Assembly (NCBI GenBank): GCA_937959395.1
Contig: CALGLR010000028.1
Location: 1 to 64,000, forward strand
Origin: an uncultured Flavobacteriaceae bacterium
GTDB lineage: Bacteria > Bacteroidota > Bacteroidia > Flavobacteriales > Flavobacteriaceae
Direction: 5' to 3'
Length of the DNA: 64,000 nt
Shown: in pieces, positions 34,595-43,800 of the stretch
How the letters are laid out: each line of letters begins with the position of its first letter
Numbering within the stretch: the first letter of the stretch is position 1
Notes under the pieces: generated by a model
What the model saw: only the letters and a program-made list of their open reading frames with translations
Database searches by the model: none
Told to the model about the DNA's origin: nothing
Program-made: the position numbers and the translations under genes

Positions 34595-34605
34595 CAAAAA
34601 AAAAG

Positions 34606-35508
34606 ATGAGCAACTATACGGTATCTATTCAAGAAACTTCAAATACTGCAATATTAAAATTTGAAATAAATCAGTTTATAACACAGCATCAAAGTTTTGA
34701 ATTTAATAATGTAGATGAAGCAAAAGCTTCACCTTTAGCACAACAACTATTTTACTTACCATTTGTTAAGAAGGTTTATGTAACTAGTAATTTTATTGCT
34801 ATAGAACGTTATGATATTGTTCAATGGGATGATGTTAAAACTGAAGTTGCCGAGCAAATTGAGACCTATCTTAACTCAGGAGAGTCTGTTATTAACCAAG
34901 ATCAAGTCGTTAAAAAAACAGCGGTTACCGTGTATGCTGAAAGCACTCCCAATCCTTCAGTATTAAAATTCATCGCTAATAAAAAACTAGTTACAGCTTC
35001 GTATGAATTTACAACTATTGATGAAGCTAAATTATCACCATTAGCAACAGAACTTTTTCATTTACCTTTTGTAAAAAGTGTATTTTTTGCTGAAAACTAT
35101 GTTTCTATAACGAAATATGATGTTGCAGATTGGAATGAAATCACTATCGAACTTAGAGAGTTTATTAGATCTTATATAGAAGATGGAAAACAAATCGTTT
35201 CTCCTGAAGCTAACGAAATATTAGAAAAAACTACCGAAAAAATTGAAGCCAACTTTGAAGCGTTAGATGATACCTCTAAGGAAATTATAAATATCTTAGA
35301 AGAATACGTAAAACCTGCAGTTGCAAGTGATGGTGGAAACATTCAGTTTGAATCTTATGATCCTAATACTAAGATTGTTAAAGTTATTCTACAAGGCGCT
35401 TGTAGTGGCTGTCCTTCTTCTACATATACTTTAAAAAGTGGTATTGAAAATATGCTTAAAGAAATGCTAAAGGGAAAAGTAGAGACCGTTGAAGCAATTA
35501 ATGGCTAA
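34606..35508 (+). CDS. NfuA-like iron-sulfur carrier with two Nfu_N domains and a NifU C-terminal domain
   Basis: A 300-residue cytoplasmic Fe-S cluster carrier. Two tandem Nfu N-terminal-like modules are visible, at about 1-95 (MSNYTVSIQETSNTAILKFE, then DEAKASPLAQQLFYLPFVK) and 105-195 (VYAESTPNPSVLKFIANKK, then DEAKLSPLATELFHLPFVK). They end in similar 'YDIVQWDDV' and 'YDVADWNEI' segments. The C-terminal NifU domain (about 225-300) has VKPAVASDGGNIQF and the cluster-binding CSGC. The frame extends upstream to an ATG at 34543, whose extra residues imitate a signal peptide (MTKKLIFILACITFSIFA). A -7 promoter box inside that stretch and the cytoplasmic role argue for the 34606 start. Confidence 0.9.
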   Translation: MSNYTVSIQETSNTAILKFEINQFITQHQSFEFNNVDEAKASPLAQQLFYLPFVKKVYVTSNFIAIERYDIVQWDDVKTEVAEQIETYLNSGESVINQDQVVKKTAVTVYAESTPNPSVLKFIANKKLVTASYEFTTIDEAKLSPLATELFHLPFVKSVFFAENYVSITKYDVADWNEITIELREFIRSYIEDGKQIVSPEANEILEKTTEKIEANFEALDDTSKEIINILEEYVKPAVASDGGNIQFESYDPNTKIVKVILQGACSGCPSSTYTLKSGIENMLKEMLKGKVETVEAING

Positions 35509-35631
35509 TGTTTTCATCTATTAAAACTGCTTTTTATCTAAAAAAAAGAGTCATTTATTTAAAAAATCAAATGATTTTAATTAAATAATTGTAATTTTAG
35601 ATTAGTTAAATTCTTAAATCAAAATAAAATT

Positions 35632-35832
35632 ATGGCAGTATTAAAAGTTATTGAAATATTATCAAATTCAGAAAAAAGCTGGGAAGACGCAACAAAGAAA
35701 GCAGTAAAACATGCTTCAAAAAGCCTTAAAAATATACGTTCTGTTTATGTAGCAGATCAAAGTGCTAGCGTAACAGATGGAGAAGTAACAGACTTTAGAG
35801 TCAATTTAAAAATTACATTTGAAGTAAAATAA
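35632..35832 (+). CDS. Dodecin family flavin-binding protein
   Basis: A 66-residue protein with the dodecin pattern: strand VLKVIEILSNS, the SWEDATKKAVKHA helix (15-27), and two closing strands IRSVYVADQSASV and FRVNLKITFEV. Dodecins form hollow 12-mers that store flavins such as riboflavin, FMN or FAD and limit their photochemistry. The length is exact for the family. The gene is monocistronic and ends at a strong palindromic terminator. Confidence 0.92.
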   Translation: MAVLKVIEILSNSEKSWEDATKKAVKHASKSLKNIRSVYVADQSASVTDGEVTDFRVNLKITFEVK

Positions 35833-35852
35833 TTACTTCTAAATTTTAGAAT

Positions 35853-35884
35853 AAAAAACCCAGAATATATATTCTGGGTTTTTT
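35853..35884. terminator. Bidirectional terminator between dodecin and the first giant surface protein
   Basis: A perfect 32-base palindrome whose arms are AAAAAACCCAGAATAT and its complement; both strands end in T runs. It serves the dodecin gene (plus) and the 1540-residue protein gene (minus). Confidence 0.9.
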
Positions 35885-35905
35885 ATTTTCTCTTCAAAAT
35901 TTAAC

Positions 35906-38900
35906 TTAACGTTTTAACGTAAAATGTGATTTAAAACTATCTGAACTCCCCGTATTGGGGTTTTTATATTGTAAGGTAAACCAATAATCATCACTTGGCA
36001 TTAAATTATCATTATAAGTACCATCCCAACCATTACCAGAAGGATTAAGTTGTTTTAATAATTTACCATAGCGATCAAAAATATAAAGCTTTGCATCTGG
36101 TTGGTTTTCCAATCCTATAATATTCCAAGTATCATGATAACTATCCCCATTAGGAGTAAAATATGGAATAAAATCTAATACAATAATAGTTGTACTTGCT
36201 TCACCACAGCCATCAAGGTCTCTAGCAGTAATAATATGCGGGCCAGCTGTTACATTCTCGAAAGTATATGTATTAGTATTTGGTACATTAGACACCCATG
36301 AGCCATCATCTAACTTAAATTCGAATAAAGCAGTATTTAAACTCGTATTGGTTGCTGTTGCTAATATGGTATTATCTTCAACAAAAGTAATAGATACTTG
36401 TTCTGCTTCTATTAATGGCGGTGCACTTTCTACAACAATAGTTTCATCATTCGCGGTACAACCTGTAACATTATTCGTTGCAGTAATACTATAATTTCCT
36501 GGTTGCGTTACTGAAATTGTACCGTTTGTTTCTCCAACAATTAATACGCCATCTAAAGACCACTCAAAAGAATAATTGACTGTATTTAATCCAGTATCTA
36601 TAATTGGACTTGGTAAAATTACAGTACCATCATTATCTAAACATAATACGTATTCATCTTCAAGTTCAATTTTCGGTAAAGGGTTAACCTGTAAGATCAT
36701 TTCCCCTGTACTAAAACATAAAGTATCTCTATTTTCTATTCTTACATATATAGTTTGAGGGTTAATCGTATTTTCATAAGGTGAAACCAATGAGTTTATT
36801 CCCGACTCTGCATCTGTTTGATTAAGATAATAACTTACGGTATGCAATCCAGGATCTTGACCATTTAACAAAATAGGGTTTTGACTTGTTAGATTAAATG
36901 ATCTTGTATCGTTACTTGCATCATTGTCTAATTCAACAGTATCATCACATAATTCATAAGTATGTGAAATAATAGCGGGCATTGGCACTACTACTAATTC
37001 TAAAGTGGTCGTATTAAAACAGGTTAAGTCTTGAGCTCTAACAAACACTATTCTAGAGGCCGATAAATAAGGACTCGCAATAGGATTTGTTCCGTTTCCG
37101 GCTTCAACTTGAGTATCATGATAAGTAACAGTAGTATATGGTGTTGTTTCTAAAATTTCCATGCTTTTAGATTCTAAATCAAAAAAAGCAAATTCTCCTG
37201 GAGTTGTTTCGTCGCAACTGGCAAGAGGTTCAGGCATATCTAATGGAGGCTCTGGTAATATGGTAAGATTTTCAGAATGCGTTGCAAAACAATTAGTAAC
37301 GGTATACACTATTGTATAAGTAGCTCCTACAGTACCATTGGTTACAGTTCCTGTTGCTATATTTATTATTGCGCCATCGGCAGGAATAGGGTCAAAAGTA
37401 AAAAGACCTCCCTGGGTTCCTGAAATAGTAGCTTCTCCACCATCACAAGTACTCATAATTGTAAATAATGCATTATTTACTGGTAATGTCTCTATTGAAA
37501 CTATTGAATTATTTGCACAAGCACCTTGAGTCGTATATTCTACATTATATGTTGTTCCTGGCACACCATTAGTTACCTCTCCTGTATTTGCATCAATAAT
37601 TGCTCCATCTGCTGGCATTGGATTAAAACTAAAAATACCACCTAGTACTCCTGTTATTGTGGCTGTTCCCCCTTCACAAGTTGGAGTCATATTAAAAGTA
37701 GCATCTTCTTGATCTAAAAGTGTTATTGTTTCTATAGAAACATCTGGACAAGCACCTTGTGTAGTATATTCTATAGTATATGTTGTTCCTGGCACACCAT
37801 TAGTTATCTCTCCTGTCGCTGTATCGATAACTGCTCCGTCTGTAGGCGCTGGATTAAAACTAAAGATTCCGCCTGGTGTTCCTGTTACTGTAGCAATTCC
37901 GCTATCACATCCTGGAGTCATATTAAACGTTGCATCTTCTTGATTTAAAAGTGTTACTGTTTGATTAGAAACATCTGGACAAACGCCTTGTGTAGTATAT
38001 TCAACAGTATAAGCTGTTCCTGGTGTACCATTACCTATTTCTCCAGTAGCTGTATCTATAATCGCACCATCTGTAGGCGCTGGATTAAAACTAAAGATTC
38101 CGCCTGGTGTTCCTGTTACAGTAATTGTTACTCCATTACATGTTGGTACCGTTGTAAAGGACGCATCATCTTCACTTAAAAGTGTTACCATTTGAATTGA
38201 TGAATTTGAACAGGTACCTTGTGTAGTATATTCTATAGTATACATTGTTCCTGGTATACCATTACTTATTTCTCCAGTAGCAGCATCTATAACAGCACCA
38301 TCTGTAGTTGCTGGATTAAAACTAAAGATTCCGCCTGGTGTTCCTGTTACAGTAATTGTTACTCCATTACATCTTGGTAATGTCGTAAAGGACGCATCAT
38401 CTTGATTTAAGAGCGTTACCATTTGAGTTGATGAATTCGAACAAGCGCCTTGTGTTGTATATTCTATCGTATACATTGTTCCTGGTATACCATTACTTAT
38501 TTCTCCAGTAGTTGCATCTATAACCGCACCATCTGTTGGCTCTGGATTAAAACTAAAAATACCTCCTGGTGTTCCTGTTACAGTAATAGTTACTCCATTA
38601 CATGTTGGTAACGTCGTAAAAGATGCATCATCTTCACTTAAAAGTGTTACCATTTGAGTTGATGAATTTGGACAAATACCTTGCGTAGTATATTCTACTG
38701 TATACGTTGTTCCTGATACGCCATTGCTTATTTCTCCAGTAGCAGCGTCTATTACAGTACCATCTGTAGCTGCTGGATTAAAACTAAAGACGCCTCCTGT
38801 ATTTCCGGTGATTGTGGCAGTTCCTCCTGTACAATTTGGCAACATTGTAAAACTAGCATCTTCGATGTTAGTAGGCGTAAATGATACGTTTGCATTACTT

Positions 38901-40528
38901 GGACAAGTCCCCGTTGTTTCATATTTAACAGTATAATTTGTTCCAAACACACCTCCAGTTACCACTCCTGTGGCTGGATCTATAGTAGCCCCATCTGTTG
39001 GTATTGGATCAAAAGAAAATACACCGCCTGGTAATCCTAATATATTCGCAGTTCCTCCATCACAATTTGGAACCATTTCAAATGTAGCATCATCTATAGG
39101 AATAAATTCAATAATTACAGAATCGTTAACAATACAATCTGGACCATAAACAATATCGACTGAATATACTCCAGCTTCTGTAACTGTAAGAACATTTCCA
39201 TTTCCAGCTCCTGGAATTTCAACACCATTAAGATACCATGTATGTGATTCATTTATCTGATCAGTTTGTATCGTTACGGGAACATCACTACAACCAGCAT
39301 TACCATTAACAATGGTTACATCATCTCCTAGTCCGCCACCTAAATCAAAACTTCCGCCTTCTAAAAAAATGGCAGCATCTAAAACGCCATCTACAGCATC
39401 TGCTACTACTAATTTCATTTCATAGGCTACTCCAGGTGTTACTGGAGAGGTTGCTGTAAGTACAATTGTTCTTCCTGCATAATTGGTTTCTCCTAGCTGA
39501 TAACCCTCAAAAAAAGCTTGATTATTTCCGCAAACAGGAGAATTATTAATATTAGTAACACTTACTGGTGTCCCATCTGGCAGGACTGCTAAATTTACAT
39601 AATTCGCTGTACCGACTTCCCGTAATAAAAACGCAAAACCATCAGAAAATTCGCATTCAAACTCAGGATCGTATTCTTCTGAAGCCATTAAAAAACGAAA
39701 ACTAAAAGTATCCGCAGCTGGGGTAAAATTAAACTTAACAAAACTAGCATCAAATGATTCTGCAATTCCTAAAGCCGCTTCTAAATCGGCATCACCATTC
39801 ATTAAATTATCAAAACTAGGATGATCTTCAAAACCATCGGGAGCAACATATACATTTCCTGCCTCTGAAGCAATACCCGTAGTAATCATAATACCATCTT
39901 CGAATGGAAAATTCGTTGCCGCCCCTCTTTTAAAATAACCGTAATTTTTGGTGTCTAAATCCTCAGGATTCCCACTTACTTGAACCTCAAAATTATCTAC
40001 TCTAGAACAGCCACCAGACACTAAAACGTCTTCTACTAACTGCTGTAAACTAAATCCCGATTCTGGGTCAGCTGTATTATTAATTGTTATTACTGGAGGC
40101 ATAATAGATCTAACATCCTTAGTATTTTGAAGCTCTTTAACTATAACAATTACTTTCGAAATTATTGCTTCTCCTGACTCATTTAAAACACTTAATTTAA
40201 CTTCATATTCGCCAATAGTATCGAATTGATAATTAACATCAATTCCTTGTTGCTTGTTTCCTTCATCATAAGTCCAACTATATGTATTCTTAATATTAGA
40301 AAATGTCTTTTTAATTTTGAAGTTTACTTTGGAACCTTTATATATTTTAATGTTCCCATTTTTAATATCTAAAGGAACCTTCCTGTTACGAATTAGCTTT
40401 GTAACGATTATTTCATTTTCTATTAATTGAAAACTAGCGTTTTCAATTAGGTTGAAGGTATTTGCTATGCTAAGATTGGGAATAAAAATAAATGCAATCA
40501 ATAATACTGTTAGACTAATTTTTTTCAT
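35906..40528 (-). CDS. Giant choice-of-anchor L surface protein with eight 77-residue repeats and a T9SS type B tail (paralogue 1)
   Basis: A 1540-residue secreted protein. The signal peptide is residues 1-22. A PKD-like domain (about 50-145, SWTYDEG, YQFDTIGEYEVKLSV) is unique to this paralogue. The choice-of-anchor L domain (about 150-395) has the marks LVEDVLVSGGCS, FRFLMASEEYD and DGFAFLLREVG. An Ig-like segment (400-475) precedes eight tandem units of about 77 residues (477-1093), each with the form 'CxGxTITVTGTPGGIFSFNP...TDGAVID.TGEISNG.PGT.YTIEYTTQG'. Ig/SprB-like stretches follow, then a gliding-motility-type C-terminal domain (about 1450-1540: YFTPNGDSYHDTW, LYIFDRYGKLL, DGTYNDNLMPSDDYWF). 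It is probably a T9SS-exported adhesin or sheath protein. Two paralogues follow upstream. Confidence 0.88.
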   Translation of the reverse strand: MKKISLTVLLIAFIFIPNLSIANTFNLIENASFQLIENEIIVTKLIRNRKVPLDIKNGNIKIYKGSKVNFKIKKTFSNIKNTYSWTYDEGNKQQGIDVNYQFDTIGEYEVKLSVLNESGEAIISKVIVIVKELQNTKDVRSIMPPVITINNTADPESGFSLQQLVEDVLVSGGCSRVDNFEVQVSGNPEDLDTKNYGYFKRGAATNFPFEDGIMITTGIASEAGNVYVAPDGFEDHPSFDNLMNGDADLEAALGIAESFDASFVKFNFTPAADTFSFRFLMASEEYDPEFECEFSDGFAFLLREVGTANYVNLAVLPDGTPVSVTNINNSPVCGNNQAFFEGYQLGETNYAGRTIVLTATSPVTPGVAYEMKLVVADAVDGVLDAAIFLEGGSFDLGGGLGDDVTIVNGNAGCSDVPVTIQTDQINESHTWYLNGVEIPGAGNGNVLTVTEAGVYSVDIVYGPDCIVNDSVIIEFIPIDDATFEMVPNCDGGTANILGLPGGVFSFDPIPTDGATIDPATGVVTGGVFGTNYTVKYETTGTCPSNANVSFTPTNIEDASFTMLPNCTGGTATITGNTGGVFSFNPAATDGTVIDAATGEISNGVSGTTYTVEYTTQGICPNSSTQMVTLLSEDDASFTTLPTCNGVTITVTGTPGGIFSFNPEPTDGAVIDATTGEISNGIPGTMYTIEYTTQGACSNSSTQMVTLLNQDDASFTTLPRCNGVTITVTGTPGGIFSFNPATTDGAVIDAATGEISNGIPGTMYTIEYTTQGTCSNSSIQMVTLLSEDDASFTTVPTCNGVTITVTGTPGGIFSFNPAPTDGAIIDTATGEIGNGTPGTAYTVEYTTQGVCPDVSNQTVTLLNQEDATFNMTPGCDSGIATVTGTPGGIFSFNPAPTDGAVIDTATGEITNGVPGTTYTIEYTTQGACPDVSIETITLLDQEDATFNMTPTCEGGTATITGVLGGIFSFNPMPADGAIIDANTGEVTNGVPGTTYNVEYTTQGACANNSIVSIETLPVNNALFTIMSTCDGGEATISGTQGGLFTFDPIPADGAIINIATGTVTNGTVGATYTIVYTVTNCFATHSENLTILPEPPLDMPEPLASCDETTPGEFAFFDLESKSMEILETTPYTTVTYHDTQVEAGNGTNPIASPYLSASRIVFVRAQDLTCFNTTTLELVVVPMPAIISHTYELCDDTVELDNDASNDTRSFNLTSQNPILLNGQDPGLHTVSYYLNQTDAESGINSLVSPYENTINPQTIYVRIENRDTLCFSTGEMILQVNPLPKIELEDEYVLCLDNDGTVILPSPIIDTGLNTVNYSFEWSLDGVLIVGETNGTISVTQPGNYSITATNNVTGCTANDETIVVESAPPLIEAEQVSITFVEDNTILATATNTSLNTALFEFKLDDGSWVSNVPNTNTYTFENVTAGPHIITARDLDGCGEASTTIIVLDFIPYFTPNGDSYHDTWNIIGLENQPDAKLYIFDRYGKLLKQLNPSGNGWDGTYNDNLMPSDDYWFTLQYKNPNTGSSDSFKSHFTLKR
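37250..39099 (-). repeat. Tandem 231-bp repeat array, eight units, in paralogue 1
   Basis: Eight in-frame units of 231 bases encode 77-residue modules. The third to sixth units are nearly identical over long stretches: the fragment GGTGTTCCTGTTACAG recurs with a 231-base spacing near 38107, 38338 and 38570. The outer units are more diverged, a pattern expected from recent duplication within the array. Confidence 0.8.
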
Positions 40529-40860
40529 GAGTGATAAAATTATGACCGATTATAAAAATTAATAATAAACAACAAAGCTCATATGTTACTATATTAAAGG
40601 ATGTTATGTAATAAAAATCGTTAAACTACAACAACAAATAAAATTTAGAACAAAAATTTTTTTTTGCTAAATATTACATAATTAATAAAATTCTAACATT
40701 TAAATTATATGTAGTGAGATAAATATGAGATAAAACTTTACATAAATTTAAAAAGCTTTATTTAGTTTATACTTTCATAAAAGTATTTGTAAGTTAATAC
40801 GCATAAAAAAAACCAGAATTTTAAAATTCTGGTTTTTTTTATGCGTATTATGATTGAAAT
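40529..40860. other. Intergenic region between the first two giant genes, holding a 56-bp perfect palindrome
   Basis: Apart from the palindrome at 40795-40850, these 332 bases are AT-rich with no gene. I found no exact TAnnTTTG box for the downstream gene (minus strand). The region probably holds its promoter, since the palindrome ends the upstream transcript. Confidence 0.5.
40795..40850 (-). terminator. Terminator built on a 56-bp perfect palindrome
   Basis: Bases 40795-40850 are their own reverse complement without a mismatch. The core CCAGAATTTTAAAATTCTGG (40813-40832) is flanked by eight A and eight T residues, then by ATGCGTATTA and its complement. On the minus strand it lies ten bases after the stop of paralogue 2 and ends in T runs. 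It may terminate on both strands and could extrude as a cruciform. Confidence 0.85.
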
Positions 40861-43800
40861 TTATCTTTTCAATGTGAAATGTGCCACAAATTCGCTTCTC
40901 TCATTTGTATTGGATTCATTATATTCTAATTTAAACCAATAATCATCACTTGGCATTAACTGATTGTTAAAAGTGCCATCCCAGCCAGTACCATTAGGAT
41001 TTATTTGTTTTAATAATTTACCATAACGGTCAAAAATATAAATTTCAGCGTCTGGCAGACTTGTTATCCCTATTACATTCCAGGTATCATGATAACCATC
41101 TCCATTAGGAGTAAAATACAGTGGATAATCTAATACTGTTAATGTAACTAAAGCTGTTCCACAGCCACTAATATCCCTAGACTCAATTGTATGCTCTCCT
41201 GCTCCTACATTTTCAAAAGTATAAGTACCGTCATTAGGTATATTACTAACCCATGGTCCACCATCTAAACTAAATTCATAAGCAGCATTACCATTAATTA
41301 AAGTACCAATACTTGTAGCAGTAGCTAAAATATTATTTCCTTCAACAAAAGCTAACGAGACTTGACTTGCAGTAAGAAAAGGTCTTGCGCTTTCATTTAC
41401 CTCAGTTATTGTATTAGGGTCGTCTACACTCGTAGAACACCCAGTTAAAATACTTGTTACTAATACATTATATATTCCAGTTTGAGTCGGCTCATAACTA
41501 CTGCCGTTAGCTCCCGTTATTATAGTACCGTTTAAATACCATTCAAAATTATAATCTGCGCTGTTATCTAAACCTGTATCTATTAAAGGCGGTAGTGTAA
41601 CTTCTGATCCGTCTGAATCAATACAAAATGTATAATTATCTTGTAAATCAAAACTTGGTATTGGATTAACCTGCAAAGTTAATTCTCCAATAACGAAACA
41701 ATCAGAATTATTATTATTTATTCTTACACTAACAACTTGAGGGTTTGTTACATTCTCATACGGTGTGCTTAGTGCGTTTATTTCTGCTTCAGCATCTGCT
41801 AAACTTTCATAATAAGTTACAGTATTAGCAATAGGATCTTGTCCATTTAATACAATAACATTTTGACTTTCTAAATCGAAAGGAACAGAATCATTACTTG
41901 TATCTCCATCAAATTCCATAGTATCATCACACAATGAATAGATAGCAGATAATATAGTTGGAGACTGTTCTACTTGTAAGTCTAATTCTGTAGTTGCATA
42001 ACATACACCAGCAGTATTTTCTGCTCTAGCGAATACTGTTCTCGATACTGATACATATGGACTTATTAATGCGTTAACTCCCAAATCTGCATCTACAATT
42101 GTTTCATGATAAGAAATTCTATAATCAGGATTAGCATCCGTTATTTCATCATTTTTCGATTCTAAATCAAAAGTTGCAATATCACCAGGCGTATCTTCAT
42201 CACAAGACACTAGAGGTTCTGGGTTAATTATTACTGGAACAATATAAACGGTTACATCTTGAGTTGACGATTTAACACATGTTGCTGAAGTTGTATATTC
42301 AATTGTATAAGTTTCTCCAGATGTTCCATTAGTAATTGTACCAGTTACTGCATCAATTACAGCACCATCAGTAGGTATTGAATTAAATGTAAATACGCCA
42401 CCTGCATCTCCAGTTATTGTAACAGTTCCTCCATCACATGTAGGTTCTGTAATAAATGAAGGATCATCAGCTTCCAACACAGTAACGTTTTGTGTCGATG
42501 TTGATGGACATGATCCATTAGTTGTATAATCTACTGTATATGTTACTCCAGACAAACCAATTACTGTTCCTGTTACTGGATCTATAGTAGCTCCATCTAC
42601 TGGTATGGGATTAAATACAAATGTTCCTCCTGTATTCCCTGCAATAAAAGCAGTACCTCCTTCACAAGTTTCTAACATTGTAAAAGAAGAGTCTTCTAGT
42701 GGTAAAACACTAATATCTTGACTTGAAGTTGCTCCACAGGCTCCAGAAGTCGTATATATTATAGTATATATTACTCCAGGAACACCTCCTGTTACGACTC
42801 CTGTTGTTACATCGATCACAGCACCATCTGTTGGTGCGGGATCAAATGAAAATAATCCTCCTGCATCTCCAGTTATTGAAACTGTTGCTCCATCACATGT
42901 TGGCGTCGCTATAAATGTAGCATTTCCTGAATCTAAAACAGTCATGTCTTGATTAGTTGATGCTCCACATGTACCAGCTATCGTATATTCTATTGTATAA
43001 GTGGTTCCTGAAACACCTCCAGTAACTGTTCCTGAAACACCATCGATTAAAGCACCATCTGTTGGTACTGGGTTGAATGAAAACACTCCACCTGTATCTC
43101 CTGTAATAGTAATTGTACCACCATCGCATGAAGGGTTAGTTGTAAACATTGCATTTGACGAACCTAACGAAGTAAACGTTTGTATAGACATAGGCTCACA
43201 TTCTGCTCCTGTACCATACTCTACAGTATAAGTTGTTCCAAACACCGCTGCTGTAACTACTCCTGTTACTGAATCTATTATTGCTCCATCTGTTGGTTGC
43301 GGATCTTCAAACTTAAATACCCCTCCTAAAACTCCAGTTATTGTTGCTATTGCACCATCACAAGTAGGTGCTAGAGTAAATGATGAATCTCCAGATAAAA
43401 CAGTCAAATCTTGAGTTGTGGTAGTACCACAGGCACCAGAAGTTGTATATCTTATTGTATAAGTTGTTCCTTGAACACCATTAGTTACGAATCCTGTTAC
43501 AGTATCAATTATTGCTCCATCTGTTGGTACAGAATCAAATGTAAATACACCTCCTGTATCTCCTGTTATCGTAACTGTTCCACCATCGCAAGTTCCATCA
43601 GTCGTAAATGAAGTATCTCCTGAGTTTAAAACAATAATATCCTGCGATGTAGATGTTCCACAAGCTCCAGGAGTCGTATAAATTATCGTATAAGTTATTC
43701 CAGAAACACCACCTGTTACAGTTCCTGTTGTCGCATTAATTACAGCACCATCTGTTGGTACTGGGTCAAATGTAAATACGCCTCCTGTATCTCCTGTTAT

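Noticed and set aside
37338-38179. Short plus-strand frames (about 60-72 codons) across the repeat array
   Set aside because: They recur with the repeat period on the antisense strand, with Cys/Ser/Tyr-rich products that simply mirror the coding repeats.
37250-39099. Regularly spaced repeats considered as a CRISPR array
   Set aside because: The 231-base units are contiguous, in frame, and encode a conserved protein module. There are no short identical repeats with unique spacers and no cas genes.
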